Positions 39,975-49,353 are shown, counted from the first letter of the stretch. The stretch: 64,000 bases of DNA from Albidovulum marisflavi (GCF_025751435.1 NZ_JAOWKY010000002.1:372001-436000), one strand, 5' to 3'. A program made the numbers and translations. The notes: generated by a model not told the origin, from the letters alone.

Positions 39975-41188
39975 CAGGCAAGCGGCCTTGTCACGGTGAT
40001 CTGTGTCACGTCGCAGTTGCCGCCATGGAAGGCACCCGCGCAGGACGTCAGATAAAAGTTCCACATCCGCCTGAACCTTTCGTCAAATCCTATCCTTGCG
40101 ACCTCGTCCCAACGCGCATTGAAAGTCTCGTGCCAACGGCGAAGTGTCTGGCTGTAGCTTTCACCGAATTCCAGGGATCCCACAAGCCCCAGACCCGCAC
40201 GGGCGATTTCGGTGCGCAGCGCCGTGGGACTGGGCAGCATGCCGCCGGGGAAGATGTACTTCTGGATGAAGTCGACCCCCTTGCGGTAGGCATCGAACCT
40301 TCGGTCCTGGAGCGTGATGATCTGAAGCGTCGCGCTTTTCCCGGGCTTCAGGCGTTCGCGAACCGTGTCGAAATAGACCGGCCAGTACTTCTCGCCGACG
40401 GCCTCGAACATCTCGATCGAGGCGATGCCGTCGTAGGTCCCGCGCTCGTCCCGATAATCCTGCAGCTTGATCTCGACCCGGTCGGACAGTCCCGCGCGCG
40501 CCATGCGCTCGATCGCGTATTCGCGCTGCGCCTTGGAAATGGTCAGCGCGGTGACGCGAAGCCCCCGCTCGCCCGCAGCGTACTCGCAAAAACCGCCCCA
40601 GCCGCAACCAATTTCAAGCACATGATCGCCCGGCCGCGCCCCCATGCGATCCACCATCGAGGCGTATTTGGCCTTCTGCGCCGCCTCAAGGCTTTCCTGG
40701 CCCGAGGTGAACAACGCCGAGGAATAGGTCATGCTGTCGTCCAGCCAAAGCCGGTAGAAGTCGTTTCCAAGGTCATAGTGGTAGGCGATGTTCTTTTTCG
40801 CCTGGCTCTTGGAGTTCGATTTCAGGAAGTGGCGCATACGTTCGTAGAAACGCACCAGGCCCATCCCGGGGAAGCCGTCGTAAAGCCGTTCGTTGTGATC
40901 GTGGACCAGATCCATCAGCGCCTGCAAGTCGGGCGTTGTCCAACCGCCCTCAAGATAGGCGTCGCAAAATCCCAGGTCGCCCTCGCGGATCAGCCGCGCA
41001 AAGATGTCCGGATCGTGGACCCGGATTTCGGCGACATAGCCCGGCTCGCGGCCCTCGGCGCGAAAACGCCGCCCGTCCGGCAACACGAAATCCAGCCGCC
41101 CGCGTTCCAGTTCGGTCGCGGTCCGGAAAGTTTGCGCGAAGTACCGCGGCAGGTCCTTCTGTCCTTCGATCGAAGAAAGTGCGTCCAT
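39974..41188 (-). CDS. Cyclopropane-fatty-acyl-phospholipid synthase family methyltransferase
   Basis: 404 aa from the ATG at 41188, which has GGGGGAG upstream. An N-terminal domain of about 120 residues is followed by AYHYDLGNDFYRLWLDDSMTYSSALF, VLEIGCGWGGFCEYAA (SAM-binding loop), IEMFEAVGEKYWPVYF and FIQKYIFPGGMLPS, the standard CFA synthase order. The family adds a methylene group from SAM to unsaturated phospholipid chains at the membrane surface. Close relatives make other lipid modifications, so cyclopropane product is likely but not proven. It lies 41 bases after the photolyase gene. Confidence 0.85.
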   Translation of the reverse strand: MDALSSIEGQKDLPRYFAQTFRTATELERGRLDFVLPDGRRFRAEGREPGYVAEIRVHDPDIFARLIREGDLGFCDAYLEGGWTTPDLQALMDLVHDHNERLYDGFPGMGLVRFYERMRHFLKSNSKSQAKKNIAYHYDLGNDFYRLWLDDSMTYSSALFTSGQESLEAAQKAKYASMVDRMGARPGDHVLEIGCGWGGFCEYAAGERGLRVTALTISKAQREYAIERMARAGLSDRVEIKLQDYRDERGTYDGIASIEMFEAVGEKYWPVYFDTVRERLKPGKSATLQIITLQDRRFDAYRKGVDFIQKYIFPGGMLPSPTALRTEIARAGLGLVGSLEFGESYSQTLRRWHETFNARWDEVARIGFDERFRRMWNFYLTSCAGAFHGGNCDVTQITVTRPLA

Positions 41189-41229
41189 GGCTCCCCCCTC
41201 AAGGTGAATCAGTAACCGAAACTTCTGCC

Positions 41230-42642
41230 TCAGGGCAACAATTTCAGTGCTTTCCACCGTTCATAGGCGTCAAGTGCGCGCTTGCGACCCTCGGCGGGAT
41301 CGATGCGGCGGGAGGGGTATCGCGCGTCTGGTGCGATTTTCCATGATTTCGGCGCGGCCTCGAAGAACGCCAGCGCATCCTCTTGCGGCTGCTTGCGGCC
41401 TTCGGCGATCCAGCGATGCCGGTATGCGCCTTCAGGGTCGAACTTTTCGCCCTGAGTCACGGGGTTGAAGACGCGAAAATACGGCGCCGCGTCGGGGCCG
41501 GAACCGGCGACCCACTGCCAGCCCAGCGCGTTGGCCGCCGGGTCCCAATCGGTCAGGCAATCCGCGAACCATGCAAGGCCGACGCGCCAGTCGGTCAGCA
41601 GATGCTTGGTCAGGTACGAGGCCGCGACCATGCGCGCGCGGTTGTGCATCCGGCCAGTCACATACATCTCGCGCAGCGCCGCGTCGACGAACGGCTCGCC
41701 GGTCATGCCCCGCCGCCAGGCCTCGGCGTCGGCATTGTCCGCGCGCCATGGGAACCGGTCCCAATCACGGTTCCAGTTGTCCCGCGCCATGTCCGGCGAA
41801 TGATGCAGAAGGTGGTAGGCGAACTCTCGCCAGCCCACCTCTGACAGGAACTTGGCGTTGCCGCCGGCCTTGCCGGTTTCGGACCAGATGGTGCGGGGGG
41901 AAATCTCTCCGTATGTCAGGTATTCCGACAGACCCGAGGTTGCGTCCTCGGCGGGGAAATCGCGCCGCTCGGCGTAGGCCGCGGCGCGGGAGCGCAGGAA
42001 ATCCGAAAGTCGCTCAAGCGCCTCCGGCTCCCCCGGCGCGGAATTGCGGCGCAGAACGGCTTCACCCGCACGCAGCGCGTCCGCCAACCGCCAGGAAGAC
42101 AGATCGTCGGAATCCGGCCAGCCAGACGGAGGCACAAGCACGCCCGGCGCCGGCAAGGGCCGGCCGGGATCCAGGCGGGACGCGGCCCGCCAATAGGCGG
42201 AAAAGACCTTGTAGCCCGTGCCCTGCCCCGTCGTCACCGCGTCCGGTTCGAACAGCAGATGCCCGGGAAAGCTGCGCGCGCCCGTGCCGTTTGCCCGCAG
42301 CCTGGCCTTTGCCGCGACGTCGCGGGCGCGCCCGTCCGGATCGTATGTGCGCGACCACCAGACGGCCTCTGCCCCGGTCTCGGCCACGAGTTGCGAAAGG
42401 ATATCCCTCGCCTCTCCGCGCCTCAGGATCAGCCGCGCCCCCTTTTGCGCCAGCGACTTGGCGAACACGCTCAACCCTTCGCCCCAGCGCCATCTGGCGG
42501 CCGCGCCCCAGCTTTCGGCAACCGGGTCAAGGATCGCCACGGGGATCAACGGCCGTCCGGTGCGGGCGGCTTCGTGCAGCATCGGGTTGTCCGCAAGCCG
42601 CAAGTCGCGCCGGAACCAGAGGATGATGGGCCTATCGCTCAC
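41230..42642 (-). CDS. phr: Deoxyribodipyrimidine photolyase
   Basis: 470 aa from a GTG at 42642, 10 bases after the upstream stop; a TTG nine codons earlier would overlap that gene. PIILWFRRDLRLADNPML is the N-terminal antenna domain signature. The C-terminal FAD domain has WRRGMTGEPFVDAALREMYVTGRMHNRARMVAAS, LGWQWVAGSGPDAAPYFRVFNP and the Trp-rich chain expected for class I CPD photolyases. It repairs UV cyclobutane dimers using light. No EcfG promoter was found near it. Confidence 0.92.
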   Translation of the reverse strand: MSDRPIILWFRRDLRLADNPMLHEAARTGRPLIPVAILDPVAESWGAAARWRWGEGLSVFAKSLAQKGARLILRRGEARDILSQLVAETGAEAVWWSRTYDPDGRARDVAAKARLRANGTGARSFPGHLLFEPDAVTTGQGTGYKVFSAYWRAASRLDPGRPLPAPGVLVPPSGWPDSDDLSSWRLADALRAGEAVLRRNSAPGEPEALERLSDFLRSRAAAYAERRDFPAEDATSGLSEYLTYGEISPRTIWSETGKAGGNAKFLSEVGWREFAYHLLHHSPDMARDNWNRDWDRFPWRADNADAEAWRRGMTGEPFVDAALREMYVTGRMHNRARMVAASYLTKHLLTDWRVGLAWFADCLTDWDPAANALGWQWVAGSGPDAAPYFRVFNPVTQGEKFDPEGAYRHRWIAEGRKQPQEDALAFFEAAPKSWKIAPDARYPSRRIDPAEGRKRALDAYERWKALKLLP

Positions 42643-42652
42643 GAACCGGCGC

Positions 42653-43891
42653 TCACAGCACCCGGTCAAGCGCCCCGATCAGGCGCGCGACCTCGTCCGA
42701 AGTGGTGTAATGCGTGGCCGACATGCGCAGCACGCCCCTGTCCAGATCGACCCCCATCGCGGTCAGCGGCCGGACGGCGTAGAAATCACCCGCCCAGCAG
42801 TTGATGCCATGTTTCGCAAGCTCTGCCGACACCGGTTCCGCCGGCCGGTCAAGGGCAACGGCAACGGTGGGCGCACGCCTGGCTCCATCGCGGGGCCCCA
42901 GCAAGCGCAGGTCATTGCGGGCTGAAAGGTAATCCAGCAAGGGCTGGATCAAAGCGATTTCATGTGCGCGGATCATGTCGTGCACCTGCTGGCCGCGCGC
43001 CCTGGGGTCGGCCTCGGCGCGGATGAAGTGGTGGGTGTGCAGGGCGTCAAAGTAATCCGCCATGCCGGCGCTGGCGGCGATCTGGGCATGGTCTGGGCCA
43101 GCGGGTGTGAAGCGCTTGTAAAGCGTCTCGCCGTTGAACCAGTGGCCCTGGTTCGGAAGCCGCGCGCCCAGGTCACGGCGTATCGCCATGATCCCCTGGT
43201 GCGGCCCATAGACCTTGTAGGCCGAGAAGAGGTAGATGTCGGTCCCAAGTGCCGCAACGTCCGGGATGCCGTGTGGCGCGTAGCTGACACCATCGACGCA
43301 GGTCGCCGCACCTGCCGCATGGGCCATCGCGACGATGTCGGCCACCGGGTTGATCTCGGCCACCACGTTCGAACAGTGCGGAAAGGCGACAAGCCGCACA
43401 TTGCCATCGGCCAGAAGCGGCTTCAGCCACTCTGGGTCCAGATGTCCGGTATCTGGATCGATCTTCCATTCGCGGATTTCGATTCCCTCGTCCCCCAGCC
43501 GCCGCCACGGCCCGGAGTTGGCTTCATGGTCCTGATCGGTGACGACGATGGCCTCTCCCGGTTTCAGGTGGTGACGGAACGCCTGCGCCAGCACATAGGT
43601 ATTGGCGGTGGTCGAAGGCCCGAAGCTCAGCTCATCCGCAGCGATGCCCATCATCGCCGCCAGCCGCGCGCGCGCCTCGTCCATCTCATCGCCGCCAAGA
43701 CGGCCCGCCTCATAGGGGGCGTAGGGCTGCACCTTGCGCTCTCGGTAGAACCGGTTCAGACGATCGATGACCGGCCCGCAGGCATAGGACCCGCCGGCAT
43801 TCTCGAAGAACGCCTTGTCCGCAAGCGCGGGGACGGAAAAGGCCGGGAACTGGCTGCGGACGTAGGCGTGGTCGAGCTTGGGCAAGGACAC
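42653..43891 (-). CDS. Class V aminotransferase, cysteine desulfurase-like
   Basis: 412 aa from a GTG start. The fold-type I PLP pattern is clear: FENAGGSYACGPVIDRL, FGPSTTANTYVLAQAF, VTDQDHEANSGPWRRL, CVDGVSYAPHGIPD and the PLP Lys in FSAYKVYGPHQGI. It resembles the SufS/CsdA-like branch, but the C-terminal region lacks an obvious catalytic Cys loop like that of true desulfurases; the only nearby Cys is in GINCWAGDF. The reaction is therefore uncertain. It follows the ABC transporter genes by 65 bases and may act on the imported amino acid. Confidence 0.75.
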   Translation of the reverse strand: MSLPKLDHAYVRSQFPAFSVPALADKAFFENAGGSYACGPVIDRLNRFYRERKVQPYAPYEAGRLGGDEMDEARARLAAMMGIAADELSFGPSTTANTYVLAQAFRHHLKPGEAIVVTDQDHEANSGPWRRLGDEGIEIREWKIDPDTGHLDPEWLKPLLADGNVRLVAFPHCSNVVAEINPVADIVAMAHAAGAATCVDGVSYAPHGIPDVAALGTDIYLFSAYKVYGPHQGIMAIRRDLGARLPNQGHWFNGETLYKRFTPAGPDHAQIAASAGMADYFDALHTHHFIRAEADPRARGQQVHDMIRAHEIALIQPLLDYLSARNDLRLLGPRDGARRAPTVAVALDRPAEPVSAELAKHGINCWAGDFYAVRPLTAMGVDLDRGVLRMSATHYTTSDEVARLIGALDRVL

Positions 43892-43956
43892 GTCGGACCC
43901 CTTTCGTTGACGTGGCGATCCTTGCCCGGCTCATTCCTGACCGCAAGGGGGTTTCT

Positions 43957-44829
43957 CTAACCCTTCCCGCGCTCCAGCCGTCGGAACAGAAGCGACAGCA
44001 GGAAGCACAGTCCGCCATACAGAACTGCCGTCGTGATCCAGGCCTCGAAGATCGCGCGGGTCGAGGACACCAACTCCACCGTCTTGTAGGTCAGGTCATG
44101 GACCGAGATCAGCGATACGATGGCCGAATTCTTCACCAGTGCGATGAATTCGCTGGCAAGGGGCGGCACGACCTTCCGCATCGCTTGCGGCAGGACGATG
44201 AACCTCATCTCGTCGCCCCAGGTCATGCCGATGGACTGCGCCGCTTCTCTTTGTCCTTTCGGGATCGACTGGATGCCTGCGCGCACGATTTCGCCGACGA
44301 ACGCGCTTTCGAATAGCGCCAGCACCAGGATCCCCGAGATGAGCGAGGGAAAGCGGCGCATGTCGCCGAAGAAGCTTTCCCAGATCCACGCGTTTTCACC
44401 GCGCGCGATGCCGCGGGCCCAGGACTCGACCCCGAAGGCGGCGATCAGCTGTTCCGACAGAAAGAAGTAGAAGATGAAGATGACAACCACGGCCGGAACG
44501 TTCCGCAGAACCTCCAGGTAGGTTCGCGCCAGCATCCGCACCGCCAGGTTCTGCGCCACCCGCGCCAGCCCCAGCACCGTGCCAAGCACCAGAGCCAGCA
44601 TCCCGGCGAGGACCGAGATGCGCACCGTGTTCATCAGCCCCTGCATCAGGATGTTGGCGACCCAGCGGCCCTTTTCCTCATCGTAGCGGAACAGGTACTG
44701 CGGGATGATCTCCCAACGCCACTTGTAGTTCAGTGCGCCATCGATCCGAAACCATACATAGCCCGCGAACAGGATCAGAAGGGCAAGGATCGCCCAATCG
44801 AGCCAGTGCAGTTTGCCAAGCCTGTTCAT
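43957..44829 (-). CDS. Polar amino acid ABC transporter permease
   Basis: 290 aa with about six membrane helices. It carries the HisMQ-type signature NTVRISVLAGMLALVLGTVLGLAR at about 66 and the EAA loop GIQSIPKGQREAAQSIGMTWGDEMRFIVLPQAM that docks the ATPase. It is the second permease of the cluster, following the binding-protein gene by 53 bases. Together the four genes import a polar amino acid such as Glu, Asp, Gln or Asn; the exact substrate is not readable. Confidence 0.9.
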   Translation of the reverse strand: MNRLGKLHWLDWAILALLILFAGYVWFRIDGALNYKWRWEIIPQYLFRYDEEKGRWVANILMQGLMNTVRISVLAGMLALVLGTVLGLARVAQNLAVRMLARTYLEVLRNVPAVVVIFIFYFFLSEQLIAAFGVESWARGIARGENAWIWESFFGDMRRFPSLISGILVLALFESAFVGEIVRAGIQSIPKGQREAAQSIGMTWGDEMRFIVLPQAMRKVVPPLASEFIALVKNSAIVSLISVHDLTYKTVELVSSTRAIFEAWITTAVLYGGLCFLLSLLFRRLERGKG

Positions 44830-44882
44830 GAGGCGCGCCGATCATCCATGCCCCGCCGAGCCGGCCAGCGGGGCGTTTCGCT

Positions 44883-45713
44883 TCACTGCACCTGGTCGGC
44901 CCAGTCCTCGGTCGTGAACCAGTAGTCGTGCCGCTCTTGCAACCAGCCCGAACGCCACTGCTGCGCGATCCAGTTGTTGAAGTAGTTTTCCGCGTCCGGA
45001 TCGCCCTTGCGGAACACGAAGCCTTCGCCGCTTTGCGCATAAAGCGGACTGTCCATGACCACCAAGGTCTCTGGATGCTTGCGCGCCTCGAGCGAGGGCG
45101 TCGGCTCGGCCGCCATGGTTGCATGGGCGTTGCCGTTCAGGACCTCTTGCGTGGCGGCGCCGTCCTCGTCGAACTGCAGGAGCGCGGCGTTGGGGAAGAT
45201 CTGCCCGATGACGGTCGCGGGCGTCGCGCCGCGGCGGGCAGCGAACGTGATCGCGCCGTCGTTGAGATCGGCCACCGACTTGCCTTCGACCATCGCCCTG
45301 TTGGCGAGGATCTTCAGCCCCGAATAGGCGTACGGATCAGAAAAGTTGACCGTCAGGTTGCGCTGCGCCGTCCAGCTCATCCCCGATATGATGACGTCGA
45401 ACTTGCCCGAGACCAGCGCGGGGATGATCCCGTCCCATGCGGTTTCGACAAATTCGACCTCGACCCCCATATCCTCGGCCAGCTTGCGGCCCACATCAAG
45501 TTCGAACCCGATCAGGTCGCCGTTCTTGGCCCGCATCGACCAGGGAACGAACAGCGACAGGCCGATCTTGATCACGCCGCGCTCCTTGATCCCTTCGATG
45601 ACGCTTTCGCTTGCCAACGCCTGCGTCGCCTGTTGGGCGATCGCGGGCAACGCGACAAGGGCCGATGTCGCGATCGCGAATACACCGGCTAGAAAGGTTC
45701 GTTTCGTCGTCAT
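44883..45713 (-). CDS. Amino acid ABC transporter substrate-binding protein
   Basis: 276 aa with a Sec signal peptide (TFLAGVFAIATSALVALPAIAQ). The SBP_bac_3 fold shows in IKIGLSLFVPWSMRAKNGDLIGFELDVGRKLAEDMGVEVEFVE, WDGIIPALVSGKFDVIISGM and RNLTVNFSDPYAYSGL. It binds the ligand in the periplasm and delivers it to the permease pair. It lies between the two permease genes, an order less usual than binding protein first. Confidence 0.9.
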   Translation of the reverse strand: MTTKRTFLAGVFAIATSALVALPAIAQQATQALASESVIEGIKERGVIKIGLSLFVPWSMRAKNGDLIGFELDVGRKLAEDMGVEVEFVETAWDGIIPALVSGKFDVIISGMSWTAQRNLTVNFSDPYAYSGLKILANRAMVEGKSVADLNDGAITFAARRGATPATVIGQIFPNAALLQFDEDGAATQEVLNGNAHATMAAEPTPSLEARKHPETLVVMDSPLYAQSGEGFVFRKGDPDAENYFNNWIAQQWRSGWLQERHDYWFTTEDWADQVQ

Positions 45714-45742
45714 GGCAGTTCTCTCCGTGTTGGAAATGTTCT

Positions 45743-46579
45743 TCAGATTTCAACGGCAAATCGGCGTTCGAGATGCGAGACGAAAACAGACAGGCACAGC
45801 GTCACGGCCAGGTAGATCACGGCGACGGTGAACCAGATCTCGAAGCTCATGTAGGTGTCCGAAATGATGTTGCGTCCGGCGGTGGTCAGTTCTGCGACGG
45901 CAATGACTGAAACGATGGCAGAGCTTTTGATCATGTTCACCGCCTCACCCGTAATCGGCGGCAACATGAACCGGACCGACTGCGGCAGGATGATGTAGCG
46001 ATAGGACTGCATCCGCGTCATGCCAATGGACATGGCGGCTTCCCACTGGCCACGGCCAACCGAGTTTATGCCGGCGCGGAAGACCTCGGACAGGATCGCG
46101 CCGTGGAAGACTCCAAGGCACAGGACCGACGCAACATAGCGGTCGAGCCCGAAGATCGGCCCGCCGACGTAGTAGAAGAGGTAAAGCAGCACCAGAAGCG
46201 GCATATTGCGCACGATCTCAAGGAAGGCGCGCGCCACGGCCTTGCCGACGACCAGATTGGAAAGCCGCAACAGCGCCACGACAAGCCCGATGATCAGCGC
46301 AAGCGTGAACGCGACCGCAGACAGCAGCAGCGACGCGCCCAGCCCCGTGGCCAGTTCGCCCAGGGCAAACCCGTCGTCGGTCCGGCGCAGCAGGTACTGC
46401 GGAACGCGGTACCATTGCCAGTTGTAGCCCATCGCCTCGGCGCCCGTCCAAGCGGTGCGCACGATCAGCCAGATGACGACGGCGTAGAGGGCGACCGAGA
46501 AGATTCGGGACGCGAACATCCGGCGCAGAGTCAGTCGCCTGCTGCGTGCGTCGGACCCGGGAATGCTCGCCTCGGCCAC
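45743..46579 (-). CDS. Polar amino acid ABC transporter permease
   Basis: 278 aa from a GTG at 46579, two bases after the ATPase stop; a longer frame overlaps the ATPase gene and is less likely. Helices and the EAA loop (GINSVGRGQWEAAMSIGMTRMQSYRYIILPQSVRFMLPP) mark it as a HisMQ-family permease. WQWYRVPQYLL before the second helix resembles a similar segment in the other permease (WRWEIIPQYLF), so the two are paralogues forming a heterodimer. The binding protein gene follows after 29 bases. Confidence 0.88.
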   Translation of the reverse strand: MAEASIPGSDARSRRLTLRRMFASRIFSVALYAVVIWLIVRTAWTGAEAMGYNWQWYRVPQYLLRRTDDGFALGELATGLGASLLLSAVAFTLALIIGLVVALLRLSNLVVGKAVARAFLEIVRNMPLLVLLYLFYYVGGPIFGLDRYVASVLCLGVFHGAILSEVFRAGINSVGRGQWEAAMSIGMTRMQSYRYIILPQSVRFMLPPITGEAVNMIKSSAIVSVIAVAELTTAGRNIISDTYMSFEIWFTVAVIYLAVTLCLSVFVSHLERRFAVEI

Positions 46580-46581
46580 CC

Positions 46582-47325
46582 TCAGTGCTCCAGTATCTGG
46601 TCCAGGAAGGCGCGGCACCGTTCGCTTTTCGGCGCGGTGAAGAACACGTCCGGGGGCGCGACCTCCACGATTTCTCCGCGTTCCATGAAGACCATGCGGT
46701 CGGCGACCTTGCGCGCGAACCCCATCTCGTGCGTGACGACGACCATCGTCATGCCGGTGCCGGCCAATTCCACCATGACATCCAGCACCTCATTGATCAT
46801 CTCGGGATCAAGCGCCGAGGTCGGCTCGTCAAAAAGCATGATCCGGGGCTCCATGCACAGGCTGCGCGCGATCGCGACCCGCTGTTGCTGGCCACCGGAA
46901 AGCTGCGCGGGATACTTGTCCGCCTGTTCGGGGATGTGGACCCGCGCCAGGTACTTGCGCGCCCGCGCCTCTGCCTCGGCCTTGGGGATCTTGCGCACCC
47001 GCATCGGGCCGATGGTCAGGTTTTCAAGGACGGTCATGTGCGGAAACAGGTTGAACTGCTGGAACACCATGCCGACCTCGCGGCGCACGGCCCGAATGTC
47101 CTTGGTTTCCTCGGTCAGTTCGATCCCGTCGACGATCATCCGCCCCGAACTGTGTTCCTCAAGCCGGTTGATGCAGCGGATCAGCGTGGACTTGCCCGAG
47201 CCCGAAGGCCCGCAGACCACGACTTTCTCCCCTGACAGGACGGTCAGGTTGATATCCTTCAGCGCCTCGAAGCCATCGTAGAACTTGCCGAGGTTGCGGA
47301 TTTCAATGATCGGCCTGGCCGTCAT
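46582..47325 (-). CDS. Amino acid ABC transporter ATP-binding protein
   Basis: 247 aa, GlnQ/BztD-type. Walker A is GPSGSGKST, the signature is [15 protein letters not shown], and Walker B is [14 protein letters not shown]; the H-loop is VTHEMGFAR. It powers uptake through the two permeases. It is the first gene of the cluster on this strand, with 128 bases of featureless sequence upstream (47326-47453) where no clear promoter was recognised. Confidence 0.93.
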   Translation of the reverse strand: MTARPIIEIRNLGKFYDGFEALKDINLTVLSGEKVVVCGPSGSGKSTLIRCINRLEEHSSGRMIVDGIELTEETKDIRAVRREVGMVFQQFNLFPHMTVLENLTIGPMRVRKIPKAEAEARARKYLARVHIPEQADKYPAQLSGGQQQRVAIARSLCMEPRIMLFDEPTSALDPEMINEVLDVMVELAGTGMTMVVVTHEMGFARKVADRMVFMERGEIVEVAPPDVFFTAPKSERCRAFLDQILEH

Positions 47326-47453
47326 TCATGCCCCTGTTCGCGCGCGCGGATGCCATTTTCCCGATTTTGCTTACATTCATTCGATTCGCACAAACTGCCT
47401 TCACCCTTGATAAGGCCCGTCCGGGCGATCAATCCGCGCAACGTCCCGCCCCG

Positions 47454-47786
47454 CTAAAGCAGCACCTGAACCATTCCGTCGTGCACGCGCGCCTGGATCA
47501 TGCGCAGGGGACGCCGCGCCGGGCTGGCCAGCGCGGCACCGGATCGTGCGTCGAACAGACCCTGATGCAAAGGGCACTCGATGCGCCGCCCGTCGAAATA
47601 GCCGTCGCAAAGATTTGCGGCGCCATGCGTGCAGCGCGCATGGGAAACCGTGATCCCGCCTGCGCCGTCATAGACGGCAAGATCCCGTGTGCCCAGACTA
47701 ACCGGGGTGACGTCGCCCTTTTCCAGCCGAGACACCTCGATCAGGTCGCGCCATGCCCGTTCCGGCGCGGCCGCCGCGCTGGTCAT
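47454..47786 (-). CDS. Rieske [2Fe-2S] ferredoxin, MocE-like
   Basis: 110 aa with the Rieske ligands C52-x-H54 (ARCTHGAANLCDG) and C71-x2-H74 (ECPLHQGLFD), no membrane anchor and no signal, so a soluble electron carrier. The start overlaps the desaturase stop (ATGA). A diiron membrane oxygenase followed by a small Rieske ferredoxin is the arrangement of MocD-MocE of rhizopine metabolism and similar demethylase/hydroxylase systems, so it most likely feeds electrons to the desaturase-like enzyme. No reductase gene is adjacent. Confidence 0.85.
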   Translation of the reverse strand: MTSAAAAPERAWRDLIEVSRLEKGDVTPVSLGTRDLAVYDGAGGITVSHARCTHGAANLCDGYFDGRRIECPLHQGLFDARSGAALASPARRPLRMIQARVHDGMVQVLL

Positions 47787-48751
47787 TCGACAGCCTCGCC
47801 GCGCAGATCGGCACGCGGCACCCGACCGCGAAGCTGCCGCAGGATTTCCCGGTGCGCACCGAAATAGCCCCCCGCCTCGACATGGACATAGCCGTTCAAC
47901 TTCGCATGCAGGCGCGGCAGCGCATGGAAGGGAACCGAAGCGGCATAATGATGTTCGGCATGGTAGTTCATGTTCCAACCCAGGAACCTTAGAAACCGGT
48001 TGGTCAGGTTCGTGCGCGTGTTTTCCCGCATGTCGGCGATGTTCGGCCGCCCTACATGCTCGGTCATGCGGATCGCGCGCATGACGGGTTGTCCCAGCAG
48101 CGACGGAAGGAGCCAGTACCAATGCGCCGCCGTGCTGCCCGTGGCGACGGACCCGGCAAGCACGACGGCGTAAACCGCCAGATAAGCGCGCGCCTCCCAT
48201 ATGACGGTTGCGCGGGCCTCCCTTGGCAGGAACACCAGGTCTGCCTCGGATATCCGCCCAAACGCGTGCAGGAACAGACCGCCCAGATTCGATCGCCAAT
48301 AGGGAACCGCCGTGATGTACCAGAGATAGGCCCGCAGCGAGCCCGGCAGCTCGATCAGTTCCGGGTCGTGCCCCTTGAGCTGCGTGTGCGTGTGATGATC
48401 GCAGTGCTCATACCGGAAATACTGGTGGGGAAGCGCGATGATCAGGCCGCAGAGCGTTCCGAAAACATCATTCAGCCATCGCGTGCGAAAGACCGTGTAG
48501 TGGCAGCATTCGTGCTGCAGCGCGAAATGATGGACGACCACGATCCCGTGCACGAACATCGCGGGCCAAATCCAAGGCGTCCCCATCGTCAGATGAACAG
48601 CCGCGGTGGTCGAGCCAAGCATCAGGATCCAGCCAGCCAGATGTCTGAGCGCGGGCAGGTCGGATCGCCGCATGAATTGCTTCAGCTCCTGCCGTGTCAG
48701 CACGCCGTCTTGCAGCGCCTGGGTGATCGGAGTCCTGACCTGCATCCCCAT
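47783..48751 (-). CDS. Fatty acid desaturase family membrane diiron enzyme, MocD-like
   Basis: 322 aa from the ATG at 48751. The three histidine boxes are intact: HECCH at 80-84, HCDHH at 116-120 and HAEHH at 264-268, between hydrophobic segments. Such integral membrane diiron enzymes desaturate or hydroxylate lipids, alkanes or other small substrates. Coupling to a Rieske ferredoxin favours a MocD-like oxygenase over a classical acyl desaturase; the substrate is unknown. It follows the VOC gene by 20 bases. Confidence 0.85.
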   Translation of the reverse strand: MGMQVRTPITQALQDGVLTRQELKQFMRRSDLPALRHLAGWILMLGSTTAAVHLTMGTPWIWPAMFVHGIVVVHHFALQHECCHYTVFRTRWLNDVFGTLCGLIIALPHQYFRYEHCDHHTHTQLKGHDPELIELPGSLRAYLWYITAVPYWRSNLGGLFLHAFGRISEADLVFLPREARATVIWEARAYLAVYAVVLAGSVATGSTAAHWYWLLPSLLGQPVMRAIRMTEHVGRPNIADMRENTRTNLTNRFLRFLGWNMNYHAEHHYAASVPFHALPRLHAKLNGYVHVEAGGYFGAHREILRQLRGRVPRADLRGEAVE

Positions 48752-48771
48752 GCGCCCCGCCCGACCCCGCC

Positions 48772-49353
48772 TCAGTACGGATTCCGCGCGGCCCGGTCGG
48801 AAGACAGGCTTTGCTGACGCCGGGCGACCAGAAGCTCGATCGCGTCGGCCAGGTGTTCCTCGTGGATGTTGTAGTCGCCACGCTCGACGCGCAGCCTGTG
48901 CGCCTCGATCATGACATCGGCATGGGTGCATCCAACGGGCGGTTCGAAGCGGTAGCAGGCAAGTTCGATCAGAAAGCCCAGCGGGTCGCGGAAATAGATC
49001 GAGTCCATGAAACCGCGGTCCTTCGGACCGTAGACGCTGATGCCGCGCTCTTCGAGCCGGTCCTTGGCATGGGTGAAGGTCGCCCGGCTGACGTTGAACG
49101 CCAGGTGATGAACTGCGCCAGGATCGTTGGGCGTCCGGGTAGGATCGGGCTTGCGGTCCTCGTTGGTGAATACCGTGATCAGCCGCCCGTCGCCGGGATC
49201 AAAGTACAGATGGCCTTCGCGCGGGTTGTCCAGGTTCGGCTGGTCAAAGACGAAGGGCATGCCCAGAACACCTTCCCAGAAGTCTATGGAGGTCTGGCGG
49301 TCCGCCCCGTTCAGCGTGATGTGATGGACGCCCTGGCTCTGGATCTTCTTCAT
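48772..49353 (-). CDS. VOC family (glyoxalase/ring-cleavage dioxygenase fold) protein
   Basis: 193 aa, two VOC modules. Probable metal ligands are in GVHHITLNG (residue about 11), AVHHLAFNV (about 82) and the Glu of FLIELACYRF (about 131). The first half resembles ring-cleaving dioxygenase/glyoxalase proteins (SIDFWEGVLGMPFVFDQPN). The C-terminal about 60 residues (HADVMIEAHRLRVERGDYNIHEEHLADAI) extend beyond the usual fold. It is the first gene of the VOC-desaturase-Rieske operon, so it may process the oxygenase product. The reaction is unknown. Confidence 0.8.
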   Translation of the reverse strand: MKKIQSQGVHHITLNGADRQTSIDFWEGVLGMPFVFDQPNLDNPREGHLYFDPGDGRLITVFTNEDRKPDPTRTPNDPGAVHHLAFNVSRATFTHAKDRLEERGISVYGPKDRGFMDSIYFRDPLGFLIELACYRFEPPVGCTHADVMIEAHRLRVERGDYNIHEEHLADAIELLVARRQQSLSSDRAARNPY

